NCBI GenBank assembly: GCA_009363875.1
Contig: CM018689.1
Coordinates: 61,847,250-61,911,249 of the forward strand
DNA: 64,000 bases
Direction: 5' to 3'
DNA from: Mikania micrantha
Lineage: Eukaryota; Streptophyta; Magnoliopsida; Asterales; Asteraceae
Shown here in pieces: positions 11,977-22,531 of the stretch. The notes beneath the pieces were generated by a model. That model did not search any database, was not told the DNA's origin, and saw only the letters and a list, made by a program, of their open reading frames with translations. Every line of letters starts with the position of its first letter. The first letter of the stretch is position 1. The position numbers and the translations under genes are program-made.

Positions 11977-14904
11977 TTATGTCCGGCTTCCAATATCCTC
12001 AGACCCTTCAATACTGGTCTCCTTGACATTACTTTTCATGAATTGAGCTGTCCCATCAGTTTCAGACTCAACATCTTTGTCTATCTTCATACCATTTAGA
12101 CTCTCACAATCATCATCATCTTCATCAGACAAAGCAAACTTGGTGTATTTTCTTGTGGCTTGAGCTCCCTCCGAGAACCCATATATCTTACATAACTCAT
12201 GGAAGTAGTAAATTTGTGAAAGGTACCAATCTTTGAGCACCTGTTTTGATGGGACTTCTTTCACCGTGATGTAGTTCAACACAATGCCTTTTTGGCTCGC
12301 ATTCAGGTTATCATAATAATACTTCCCTAGGGTTTGGGCCTGCTCATGATGCCATTTGGTGTGGATGGATGTCTCTTGTTGGTGGACAGTCTTTGTGACT
12401 GGCTCCGCCATCTCCTGTTGGGGTTCTTCATCATCTTGGTCTAGTAATACAAACCGGTTTTGTGTTTCCATGACATGATAGCCTTTTTTCTGATATCTCC
12501 CTCTTTGTTCCTCCAATGTAGTGTCCTTTTCTCGATGTCCAGTCTCTTTTGCTGTTGCTTCATTACTTCTCACTTTTATTCTATATTGTTGCACCGTTTC
12601 TTCATCTTTATTCCGTACCTTTTGAGCTTTGTTTGTTCCAGAGACTTCTAACATTTTGCTCTTTGAAGTTCCATCCTCTCTCATGTATACCTGTTTGGGT
12701 TTTGGTGGTGCTGGGTGTGCCGGATAGTTTAGTTGGTAGGCTCCAGTTCTTCCTATGTGCTTCCTGTATGTGACCTTTGTGAACCCATCCTCATCCACCA
12801 GATTAGGTGGATTAACCATATTTTCCTTCAATTCCACTTTTTCCTTGGGCTCCATGTTTGTAGTGTTTTTAGGACACCTGGCTTGGTCGTGGCCGAACGT
12901 CTTACAGATCATGCAACTTCGGGGTTGATTTTGGTATTCCACTTCAATGTCTAAAGTCTTGCCCGGCAAATTCCCTATCATTGGATAACAGACTTTAACA
13001 TGTCTCGGAAATAGGCAGTCAACATTCACTTCAACAAGAATTCTAGCAAATCCACCCGTTTCATTCGTTTGCTTACATTTCATCTTGGTCACATTATCAA
13101 ATGTAAGAGGGTTTCCTATACAACTTGCAGCTTTGCATAGGCTTTATGTTTCCCATTGTTCAAGAGGAAGGTTCTTCAGGAGGATCCAGATGGGGATGGA
13201 TGTTGGGTTTTCTTTCAGCATACATTTGCCTGCCTTCCATCTTTTAAGGCTTAAGGGAATGTTTCCAACTATCCACGGTCCAAGATCTAGGACTTCCTTC
13301 ATTTTAGGCTCCGAATCAAATTTAAATAGGAATATTCCAGCTCCATTATACGATATCTCTTTGATCCCATAAGGCCTCCACATTCTATTCAGGTTAAACC
13401 TAACAAATGCTATGGACGGATTGGCTCCCACAAAATAGCCATATAATAGATTTTGGTATGTGCTGGTGGCTTTTTGAATAAGCTTGGGTTCCAACATCAC
13501 TACCTTTTGCCCATACTGTGTAATAACTGGAGGGTAGAACTGGATTCTAGAAGGCGATTTCACAGTCTCCATGCCATTCAACTTATCAGCATATGTCATG
13601 CATATTTCTTTGCCCCTGTCATTGTCTTTAGCCCCAACCGGTTGATCCATTTGTTTATCATTGAGATCCTTACTAGACACCTCTTCATTCGGTTGTTGAG
13701 CCCTAAATTCAAGCAGTTTAACCGGACTAGTACTTAGCATGGATTTCTTCAACGTGAAATCCGTTTGGAATTTTGGGGTGTCCATATCAAGCACACCTTT
13801 ATAGGCTTTGTTGAGAAGGCCTTCCCTAAGCAAGGTCTTGATGGATTTCTTGTGTGTTGGCTTCCTTCGGTTAACATAGTTTGTCACTCTCCCCGACTTA
13901 TAGCTCATATGGAGCGGAAGGTGTTCCATGTTTTTAAAGGGAATTGCTGAGGAGTTAAACTTTGGTTTTGGCATGTTTTTCCATACGCTACGGTTTCTAG
14001 AAGCCCAGATTTTATGAATACGCTTACCATTGTCCTTAGGTTGGTGACCACCTTCCTTGGTGATAGTAGTAAGGTTATCAACCCTCCTCTTTGTCTTCAT
14101 ATTTCCTTCCACAATAACGTGAGTATAATGTTCATTGTTGGAGTTCAACCTGTGGGTATCCTCAGCTTCATTGGACTTCCGCTTGGGCCTTTTTTCTATG
14201 TCGTTAACCTCAGGCTGTGATTCACTGCTAGGTTTCGAAGGAAGTACAACTTCAATGGGGGTGGGATTCTTACTAATAGCTTCTTGACAAACACCCATAT
14301 TGTCATCCAATAATGAAGTTCCGATCATGGAACCACTATGAACAGAATCCGAAAGTTCAACCGGGTTCTTATTGATAACACATACCTGATAAAAATCGGT
14401 ATTAGGGTTTTCCTCTTTCTGCATGGCCTGCATGGGGGGGTCAGGTGCAATGATAGTCGACCCTTTCTCCTGGATTGCCTCTGGAATAGCACCTAGTTCC
14501 GTTGACACATCCTCATGCATCGTTTCATTGACAATCCCATTACCTTGGTTGTCACCACCCGCCTCATTATACTCCGCCGCAGCTATTCCCTTTGAAATCT
14601 TATGCTGTTCTTCTACCATCAACGTATTATTATTCATGCTCTTTGGAATGTTCTCCTTGCCCACCATGTCGCGTAGGTAGTATTGCCTGTCTCTCACCAT
14701 ATTACCTTTGTTGCTGCCACGTTTCTTCTTTTGGTTATGGACGCCCAAAGATTTCTCCAACCCTAAACGAGGGTTCCTGCTTGTATCAGTCTCATCATCA
14801 TGATCAGCATCAGTTTGATCCGCCCAGAACTTCCCATTAATTCCCGGATCTGGAGGTTGTCCCTCGCCTACTCCCGTTCGACTCAATTTGCTTGACTTAC
14901 CCAT
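11977..14904 (-). pseudogene. E3 ORF1 (about 975 codons) with one nonsense codon
   Basis: ORF1 starts at the ATG at 14904 (MGKSSKLSRTGVGEGQ) and runs in one frame to TAA at 11977-11979, interrupted only by TAA at codon 587 (13144-13146). The first 450 codons are a polar, low-complexity region. A DUF4283-like domain follows at roughly 450-600 (LLYGYFVGANPSIAFVRF, FLFKFDSEPKMKEVLDLGPW). The CCHC knuckle CMICKTFGHDQARC lies near codons 663-676 and an acidic tail closes the protein. It is longer than the E6 and E9 ORF1 and clearly divergent, so E3 is a separate lineage with the same telomeric location. The likely role is RNA-binding RNP coat. Confidence 0.88.
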
Positions 14905-15083
14905 GATTTTTTATTCAAAATCACCGGTAGTATCTTGCTGATCGATTCTAGCAATATTGAAACACCCAATACGGTTTAGAGAGGAAGAAGATTGATCGAT
15001 TTTGGTGTAGAAAGCAAGAAATCGGAGCTCTCCAAATTCGCACCTTGGAAAACACACACTTAAGCCGTCACAAATGAGAATCC

Positions 15084-15127
15084 TAGGGTTTAGGGTTTAG
15101 GGTTTAGGGTTTAGGGTTTAGGGTTTA
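15084..15127 (+). repeat. Telomeric tract T3 (about six TTTAGGG)
   Basis: All canonical. It is the only tract that ends GGGTTTA before the oligo(T) (15128-15150) instead of ending in GGG. Confidence 0.93.
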
Positions 15128-15342
15128 TTTTTTTTTTTTTTTTTTTTTTTGAAAAAGGCCAAGCCTTGGTAAATTTTATTAAAAATAATAAAAGAATGTT
15201 ACAAACTAAACGCATTCCCCCCCCCCTCCAGGACTTTTTAACCTTAGAGGGGGGAAACCGCATAAACAATTGAAACAAACAAAATAATAGGCACGCAGGC
15301 CCAATTCAAAACAAATCAAACTTAGGCACGCAGGCCCTAAAC
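15128..15342 (-). mobile_element. E4: extreme 5'-truncated family A tail (about 190 bp plus poly(A))
   Basis: Oligo(T) 15128-15150, hairpin AAGGC-CAA-GCCTT, a poly-C/G-rich block, two GGCACGCAGGCCC motifs, then telomeric repeat. It matches the first 190 bp of E2 and E8 by eye. The very short copy shows that insertion starts at the 3' hairpin/poly(A) end and can abort early. Confidence 0.88.
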
Positions 15343-15735
15343 TTAGGGTTTAGGGTTTAGGGTTTAGGGTTTAGGGTTTAGGGTATAGGGTTTAGGGTTT
15401 AGGGTTTAGGGGTTAGGGGTTAGGGGTTAGGGGTTTGGGGGTTGGGGGTTAGGGGTTGGGGGTTTCGGGTTAGGGGTTTAGGGTTTGGGGTTTGGGGTTT
15501 GGGGCTCGGGGCTCGGGGCTCGGGGATCGGGGCTCGGGGCTCGGGGCTCGGGGCTCCGGGGTCCGGGGTCCGGGTTTTGGGTTTTGGGTTTTGGGTTTTG
15601 GGTTTTGGGTTTTGGGTTTTGGGTTTAGGGTTTAGGGTTTAGGGTTTTGGGTGTAGGGTGTAGGGTGTAGGGTGTAGGGTTTAGGGTTTAGGGTGTAGGG
15701 TTTAGGATGTAGGGTTTAGGGTTTAGGGTTTAGGG
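15343..15735 (+). repeat. Telomeric tract T4 with many variant blocks
   Basis: About 390 bp. The edges are canonical TTTAGGG. Inside are runs of TTAGGGG, TTTGGGG, GGGGCTC (15500-15555), TCCGGGG, TTTTGGG (15570-15625) and GGGTGTA. The variants come in short homogeneous runs, not scattered singly. Confidence 0.95.
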
Positions 15736-17214
15736 TTTTTTTTTTTTTTGAAAAAGGCTAAGCCTTGGCAAAATTTATTAAAAAGAATGAAAGAATACCA
15801 GACAAAGGCATAGGTTACTTCACATGCGAAGGTAACCTACCCCAGAAAAACAAGCTAAGTGATGTCCATTACAAAAGAAAAACCACTAAATAATAACATG
15901 AATAACATAGCATTCCAACCCATATTGTTGTTGAGACCCATATCCTTTGTCATGTTTGAAATTGTAAAACTAAGATGTTCTTCCACGAGTGGCCATGCAA
16001 TACAAATCCCATGTATAATCTTTTCTTGGTGCCATGCAAACCCCACGTTCAATCCCATGCATGTTCACATACTTCCCATGTGCTCCATCAATCAGATTAT
16101 CCGAGTCTTGGTATCCCCTTTGTGCTCGTTCACCAGCCTTGTCTTTACCATGCGTATACATCTCTTTCCTTTGGTTATTTTCATGCACCATGTGGGTGTC
16201 ACGAATCCAGTGTGTGGGTCGAACCAAGCTTCTCATCTTATCTAGATCCCTAGGGTAGCCCTGCAAAATATGAATCTCACGAAAGCAATGTGGTGTGTGT
16301 GCATTTAGTACCAACCTGTATCCCTCCCAAAGGTGTTTCCCAGAATGATATTTTGGTACTCTAGCACTCGAATTAGTTAACACTTCACTCTTGATGGTGG
16401 TGCTTAGTGTGAAATGTGTACCAACCAGTTTCCCTCCCCAAATTGTGTCCCGAAAAAGATCCTCACCTAAACAAACCATAGTCCCTTGTTGCCCATGTCC
16501 CAAATGTATTGTCTTAGGAATGATACCTCGCGAAAGCTGAGTGCACAGTGTGCTTAGTGTACCAACCTGGCACCCTCCCCATAACGGTTCCCAAGAATAT
16601 TGATTGTTCCCTCTACCACTCTTGCAATATATCTCATCACTCTGAAGGGTGGTGCCTCGTGTGTTAGGTGTACCATCCCCCCACCCTACAATATCCCCAA
16701 GTCTCACCATATGATTACAATGTTTCCTAACCGTCTCAGTCCCTCCCATAACCCTGTAAAGGGTCGTAACAAGGTGATCCTTCGAGGGCAGAGACCAAAG
16801 CAGAAAAACCCTCCCACCATGCTGGTTCCCGTTTAGCCCAAACCCCCCCAAGCCGACATGGATTTTTGACATTCTGTGATCTCCCGAAAGCAGTGTGCCA
16901 CGTGTGCTATATGTACCAACCTGTGCCCCCCCCCATGGTGGTTCCCGGAATATGTATATCACATCACACTCTCTCTCAAAATATATCTCAACCCTCTTGG
17001 AGGTGGTGATGTGTGTGGGGTGTGTACCAACCGGGTCCCTTCCCTTTAACATTTCCCTGGACATAAGAAGATTCTCTCGCACTATGATGTTGGTATTCTC
17101 AGCCCTCTTTGTGGTGGTGCATTGTGTGTGCCATGTACCTGCTCCCACCCAGGTCTGCTCTTTTGAGCTCATCCTCAGACCATCATACCCAGTTATTCCA
17201 GTTGGAATATTAAT
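15736..17214 (-). mobile_element. E5: 5'-truncated family A LINE, 3' region only
   Basis: Oligo(T) 15736-15749 and hairpin AAGGC-TAA-GCCTT, then a tail shared with E7 (CTAAGTGATGTCCAT segment) and about 1.2 kb of imperfect repeats of roughly 105-135 bp. The repeats contain TGTACCAACC motifs and phrases like GGTTCCCGAA. The right end passes directly into TTTAGGG at 17215. No ORF1 or ORF2 is present. Confidence 0.85.
15970..17172 (-). CDS. E5 candidate ORF3 fragment, tandem-module protein (400 codons open)
   Basis: This is an uninterrupted frame in the repeat-rich 3' region of a truncated LINE. It carries degenerate modules such as WGGAQVGTYSTRGTLLS, WGGCQVGTLSTLCTQLS and WGGKLVGTHFTLSTTIKS, spaced about 35-45 residues apart, and ends with a His-rich stretch. 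The same module type occurs in E3. That the repeats stay in one frame over 1.2 kb despite nucleotide divergence favours former coding. The true N-terminus is missing because E5 is truncated at 17214. Function unknown; it may not be a translated gene. Confidence 0.4.
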   Translation of the reverse strand: MSSKEQTWVGAGTWHTQCTTTKRAENTNIIVRENLLMSREMLKGRDPVGTHPTHITTSKRVEIYFERECDVIYIFREPPWGGAQVGTYSTRGTLLSGDHRMSKIHVGLGGFGLNGNQHGGRVFLLWSLPSKDHLVTTLYRVMGGTETVRKHCNHMVRLGDIVGWGDGTPNTRGTTLQSDEIYCKSGRGNNQYSWEPLWGGCQVGTLSTLCTQLSRGIIPKTIHLGHGQQGTMVCLGEDLFRDTIWGGKLVGTHFTLSTTIKSEVLTNSSARVPKYHSGKHLWEGYRLVLNAHTPHCFREIHILQGYPRDLDKMRSLVRPTHWIRDTHMVHENNQRKEMYTHGKDKAGERAQRGYQDSDNLIDGAHGKYVNMHGIERGVCMAPRKDYTWDLYCMATRGRTS

Positions 17215-17273
17215 AGGTTTAGGGTTTAGGGTTTAGGGTTTAGGGTATAGGGTTTAGGGTTTAGGGTTTAGGG
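17215..17273 (+). repeat. Telomeric tract T5 (about eight TTTAGGG)
   Basis: Nearly all canonical, with one GGGTATA variant. It meets oligo(T) 17274-17291 of E6 immediately after GGG. Confidence 0.95.
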
Positions 17274-17298
17274 TTTTTTTTTTTTTTTTTTGGATAAA

Positions 17299-17310
17299 GG
17301 GCATTTGCCC
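17299..17310 (-). promoter_or_regulatory. Family B 3'-terminal RNA hairpin (E6 example)
   Basis: GGGC-ATTT-GCCC lies seven bases from the oligo(T), inside GGATAAAGGGC...GCCCGGAAAAATATATA. Counterparts are GGGCTTTTGCCC (E9), GGGCATATTAGCCC (E10), GGGCTTTAGCCC (E12, with an extra pair), GGGTATTTTGCCC (E13, with a wobble) and GGGCCATGGCCC (E14). Stem kept and loop changed is the sign of a selected RNA structure. Recognition by the ORF2 reverse transcriptase is inferred. Confidence 0.75.
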
Positions 17311-17345
17311 GGAAAAATATATAAACCCAAGAAAAATACAAACTC

Positions 17346-18850
17346 TTAGGGGCATTCCCCCGTATACCAAACAAAAGACCTAAAACTATGTTTAGGCACC
17401 CAAAAAATGGTTCTAATATACTTAGAACCATCCCCCCAACTATACAAAAAATGAGGGGTTAATCTAGAGTTAGTAAGCGTACAATACATGACCATTAACC
17501 TACTAACCATACAATACATATTAACATAAACATGATTAACTAGCCTAATGCATTGATGGGCAATGTTCCAGGTCCAACCCAAATGGATAAGGTGGCAATA
17601 GTGAGGAACATGATCCATCAACACCAAAATATAGGCTCCATGCATCCAGATGTACACCAAAGTAGTAACAACTGCAGTCCACCAAAGGAGCTCAATGTAG
17701 TTCGTCCCAACAACCGCCGCAGTACCCAAAGCAAGCAACATGGCCAAAGGACCAAACTCCTCTTTAATTCCCATACCCATCAAGAAGCTTTCAATAGTTA
17801 GGCAAAACCCCATGCCAAACCAATATAGTTTATAAGCCTCAGCACCACAACATAAAGCCCACCCGAAGTATGCTTCCCACCAGCCCAAACCAGGCCCAAC
17901 CGAAGTATCCAACCAGGGTCCAGCCCCAAATCCTGCCCATCAAGACAGGCCAAAAGCACCCTCCAACCAGCATCATGCAGCCCTTGCTGACTAGCAGCCC
18001 CATTGCCCCAAGCAATCCAATCTTTACAAACTTTAGGGACATCCAAAACCCCCAGTTGACCTATCACATACAGATCAGCAGCATCCAGAATATAGTGGCC
18101 CGGCCAATTGGGAGTATACTTCCAAGTACAAAGGAATTCAAAGCCAGAGGAATACAGCCTTATCATAACAATTCCTGTAAATCGGTACATCCAATTATAG
18201 CAACAATTGGCTGCAAAAGACCCGCTCAGAAAACATCCATCAGAGACCTTAGCTTTCAGGCAGCACCTGTACCACTTGTTACCAGCAGCATGACAAGCAA
18301 GAAGCAACCTACCCCATAACCACCAATGAAAGGACAAAGAGCCCTTAATCCAGTCCGTATGCCCCTGCATATTCCAGAAGTATCCAGGCCAAAACCCAAG
18401 ATGGACACCGATATTGAACCCATCCCAATTATGGTCCCTGCCTCCTAAACACAAAAACTGCCCTTCCCAAATCCCAGCCCAAAACAAACCACAACCTGCA
18501 TGCACATAACTGGTGGTATACCTTCTGCTAACAGAACACTCAACCCTCATTAAAGAAAGAATGTTAGCAGAACCCACCCAATGCCCAGCCTTACCCCAAA
18601 GCCTGTTATACACACAAGTGATGGAATTGAACACATACCCCTCACCCCTGCCCTGACCACCTGCATGCAAAATAAACATATATATAATACACCAAGCAGT
18701 ATAGCAAAGGTTAAAATAAAGGAAATTCAAAAGGATTTCAAACTCTCTCCATCTGCTCCAAATAAACCCATTGTCAGTAGTCACATGAGCATTCCCCCAG
18801 CCATTGCAGAACCAGAGGACAAACACAAAATACATACTAGAGAAAATCAT
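17346..18850 (-). pseudogene. E6 candidate ORF3, Trp/Cys-rich, one frame change
   Basis: The ATG at 18850 overlaps the ORF2 stop (18837-18839) by 14 nt. The frame is open to 17798, then continues in another frame (17912-17346) to a C-terminus FLYSWGDGSKYIRTIFWVPK...TGECP. That C-terminal motif recurs in E10, E11, E12, E13 and E14, always 44-54 nt from the element end. The protein would be rich in Trp, Cys, Gly and Tyr, with hydrophobic stretches near the N-terminus. I recognise no known domain. The overlap with the ORF2 stop and the recurring C-terminus argue for a gene; translation is unproven. Confidence 0.5.
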
Positions 18851-21800
18851 AAGGGAATGCAACCAGGTCTTTGTTTATATCCATACAATCCAAACTCCCC
18901 AAACCCCATGTGTTCCTCACTTGAGAAAAAGCAAGGGACTTCCGAATTTTAAGATTGATCATACGAAGTCTAACAGAATCCAAAATCAGGCCACATAGCT
19001 CATCAACCGATCTTTTCCTGTTCTCAACCTCTCTCAGGTTTCTGTCCTGCCAAATATAGTAGACCGTAGCTCCCAGCACTAATCTGTTAACAATGCTCCA
19101 CACAGAGCTGTTAGAGACAGAAGCACAATAGGCCTGCAGACGTTGTTCCCAGCTTCCTATAATACTGCCCCATCTAGTTTTGCTCATCACCTTCTCCCAA
19201 ATTTTATTGGGGACACAACATTCAAAGAACAAGTGCTCAATGCTGTCCCCTACCTGATTACAGAAAACACAATTTCTGTTTTGGCCTGTGTTCCACAAAT
19301 TTGTGATATCATGGGTCCTAAGCCTCTTCCTTATAGCAAGCCACAACACAAAGGCATGTCTGGGAATATTTTGGGGAAACCACACCAGTTTTACCCAGGG
19401 CACTTCCGAGCCGTGTTCTTGAATATCCCTCCAAACTGTGCCAACATGAAAATCATTGTGTTTCCCATCATTTGACCTCCACACAACTTTGTCTCTTATA
19501 TCAGGATTAAGCACACAAGGTTGGGAGGACATGAGGGCAGGGAAACGACTACACCAATCTTCTGGCCATTTCCAATGGTTCTCAGCAATGATATCAGACA
19601 CAAGGGTGCTCGGGCTGAAACCTCCCTCGTTGATGATTCTCAAAGAGATAAACTCATTTAAGGGACCACTCGGGTGCCAATTATCAAACCAAGCCAAGGT
19701 GGACTGGCCATTTCCAATAACATGGACAATATGGGTTCTAAGAGAATCCCTTTGTTGCAAGATCTTTCTCCAACTCCAACAGGAGTCTTTCTTCATAGGA
19801 ACATCCCAAAAACTTCTACCCCTCAAATGGTACTCCTTGACCCATTTCACCCAAAGGGAGTTTGTACCAGAAATGATATTCCACGTGTGTTTTGACATGA
19901 GGGCCGTGTTCCAAGTGTTTAGGGACTTCAGCCCCAGACCTCCATGTTTTATAGGAATGCAACACTCAGCCCATTTAACCTTAGCTTTCCCTCTGGTCAA
20001 GTCACCTTTACATCAGAGAAAACCCCTCATCAGTTTCTCAATTTCTTTGGACACAGTGACAGGAAGGACAAAAACAGAAGCCCAGTACACTTGTATAGAG
20101 TTTAGGACAGCTTTGATAAGCTGTAACCTGCCAGCAAAAGAGAGGGACTTGGCCTTCCAGTCCCTAATTCTTCTTTTAACCTTTTCAACCAACGGGGCAC
20201 AATCTTTTTTGTAGAGGCACGTGGAAACCAAAGGGACTCCAAGATATTTGACAGGAAGCTGACCCACACGAAATTGGATCATGTTGCAAATATCAATTCT
20301 GACCTGCGGTTTGACATTCCCAAAGTACACCGTACTTTTAGGAATACTAGGAGTAAGCCCCGACACATTCTTAAACTCCTCTAAGGCCATCATAAGAATT
20401 TCCACTGAATTAGCATCACCATGACAAAAGAGGAAGAGATCATCCGCAAAACAGAGATGGGTCAAATCAACACGCTCACATTTCCAATGATATCAAAAAG
20501 TGGCCTCCTCTTTAGTACTCCTACCTATCATGAGGGAGAGAACTTCCATGATGAGAGTGAAAAGATAGGGAGATAGAGGGTCTCCCTGGCGAAGACCCCT
20601 TTTACCCTTGAAAAAACCTTTTTGTTCCCCATTCACACTGATAGCAAAAGCAGTGGTGGTGACACACCTCATGATCCAGTTAATCATCTTGCTGGGAAAG
20701 CCAAAGTGATTCAAACAGTCCCTAAGAAAGGACCACTCAACCGTGTCATAAGCTTTCTGAATATCAATTTTGAAAGCACACCTAGGTTGTCCCCTCATCC
20801 GGTGATAGTTCCTCATCAACTCTTGGGTGATGAGGATGTTATCACTAATTTGGCGACCCGGAATAAAAGCACATTGATTATCACTGATAATATCACCCAA
20901 AGCATCCTTTATGCAGTTAGTAATGACCTTACTAATGCATTTGTAAATCACATTACAACACGATATGGGTCTATAATCAGTAACAGTCCTGGGGAAATCC
21001 GTTTTAGGGACAAGGGCAATAACAGTCGCATTAACCTCTGTAAGAAGTTTCCCATTCCTGAAAAACTCCTTAACAGCGTTGGTGAACTCACTACCCACCA
21101 CCGGCCAGGCCACTTTAAAGAATTTGGAGGAGTAACCATCAGGGCCAGGCGACTTATTGTCATCAATGTCAAACAAGGCAATTTTGATTTCCTCTTCCGT
21201 AACCTCTCTAACCATGCTCACAGCTTTGTCATTGGGAATTTGGTTAATGAAAAGAGATTCCGGGTGGCAGATCCTTTCAACCTGTCCCTCAACACCAAGA
21301 ATAGATTTGAAATGATCTATGAAAGTGTCAGCCACCTGCATGCCCGACCTCCAATGCCCATCCTTGTCTTGAATAGCATGAATTCTATTCCTGTTGGCAT
21401 TACTCTTAATGACTTTATGGAAATATCTGGTGTTTTGGTCTCCCTCCGCCAGCCAAGTAGCCTTAGCCTTTTGACGAAGAAAACATTCTTCATCCCGAAG
21501 AGCATCCCTATAGGCTTCCAGATATATGAGCTCCTCTTCCCTCAAAACCTCATTTGAAGGGTCTTCAACCATGTGCTTTTGGATCAATTCCAACTCTTGC
21601 TTAAGAGACTTGACTTTTTCAAACAAGTGGCCTTGGGAATAACTCAGCTTCCTAAGAGGAGTCTTTAACTTTTTAAGTTTAGTGACCACAGAGAACATGA
21701 CAAAACCCTGGATCTGTTGCTCCCAGACTTTCTTAACAACAGGAAGGAAACCTGATTTAGAAGCTAGGAAATTGGGGAATCTAAAAGGACGATTTTTTGG

Positions 21801-22529
21801 CTTTGCCATATTCGGGAAAGAAACAACCATAGGGCAGTGATCCGAAGTAAGGAAAGGGTGGAAATGAGCATTGGCCTGGGGAAAGACCTGCAAAAAGGCC
21901 TCATTTCCAAGGACCCTGTCAAGCTTTTTCAAAAGACCCAAAGGGTTACCTGGACTTTTGTTCCAAGTAAATTTCATGCCAGACATGCTAATATCCTCAA
22001 CCTCTAGATTAAAAAAACAATCCCTAATTTCACTCATGCTATTAGTGATTTGGGATGATCCCATGGAACGCTCCGCAGGATCAATAATAGCATTGAAATC
22101 ACCCAACAGCAGCCAGGGATTGTTAGCCACCACCCCTTTGTGCAAATTTAGGGCTTCCCAGCAATCCCTCCGAGGGATATGGCGATGTGAAGCATACCCA
22201 AAAGAACAATAAAAAGGAGTACCACCATCAGTAGGTTGGATGAGACAATGGGTAACCTGAGGGTGCCGACCCAGAACCATTAAAGAAATCTGGTCCGGGT
22301 CCCAACCAATGATGATACGAGTACTGATGTCACACACACTAGCATTGGAATCCCAACTCCATTTACTATTGATAGAACTACAGATCCTAGGAACCTTGTC
22401 TTTCTTAAGATGAGTTTCTAAGATGCCCATGACACTAACAGAATGGTTCTGAATATGGTCCCTAATTTGCTTCTGACTACTCTTATTCGAAAGGCCCCTA
22501 ATATTCCAAGCAGAAATCTTGATCCCCAT
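18837..22529 (-). pseudogene. E6 ORF2 (EN-RT-zf-RVT, 1230 codons) with two nonsense codons
   Basis: The ATG at 22529 (MGIKISAWNIRG) is chosen because it overlaps the ORF1 reading-frame stop as TAATG and matches the N-termini of the E10 and E14 ORF2. The endonuclease (about 1-230) shows WNIRG, ETH, GDFNAI and TSDHCPM. The RT shows SPGPDGYSSKFFKV, DYRPISCCNVIYKCISKVI, QCAFIPGRQISDNIL, GLRQGDPLSPYLFTL and LCFADDLFLF. The zf-RVT region has VWFPQNIPRHAFVLWLAI and CVFC...HLFFEC. Two in-frame TGA codons break it: 20493-20495, where relatives have Arg, and 20013-20015, where relatives have Trp in GFLWC. No frameshift was seen. Confidence 0.9.
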
Positions 22530-22531
22530 TA
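22527..22531 (-). promoter_or_regulatory. TAATG stop-start junction between E6 ORF1 and ORF2
   Basis: On the minus strand ORF1 ends TAA and ORF2 begins ATG sharing one A (TAATG). The same five bases join ORF1 and ORF2 in E14 (62605-62609). A UAAUG junction used for translational coupling has been reported for the Bombyx telomeric LINE SART1. The same mechanism is inferred here. Confidence 0.75.

Larger units (their letters stand above)
6182..15083 (-). mobile_element. E3: near full-length family A LINE (8.9 kb), decayed
   Basis: From 3' to 5' this copy has poly(A) (oligo(T) 6182-6196), the family A hairpin (AAGGC-TAT-GCCTT), a repeat-rich ORF3 region, ORF2, ORF1 and a 5' UTR (14905-15083). 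The 5' end begins GGATTCTCATTTGT, matching the starts of E1 and E6, directly against telomeric repeats. At 8.9 kb it is long for a plant L1; the extra length is the 2 kb after ORF2. ORF1 and ORF2 are 31 nt apart, unlike the stop-start junctions of family B. Its ORF1 is the most divergent in the window. Confidence 0.9.

Noticed and set aside
15442..15642. Open frame through G-rich repeats (GWGFRVRG type protein)
   Set aside because: It is a translation of variant telomeric repeats; so is 34374-34652. No coding evidence.
20622..21557. Plus-strand open frame of 311 codons opposite E6 ORF2, and similar ones at 41858-42694, 39560-40393 and 34892-35728
   Set aside because: These are antisense shadows of ORF2 or ORF3, without start context or known motifs.
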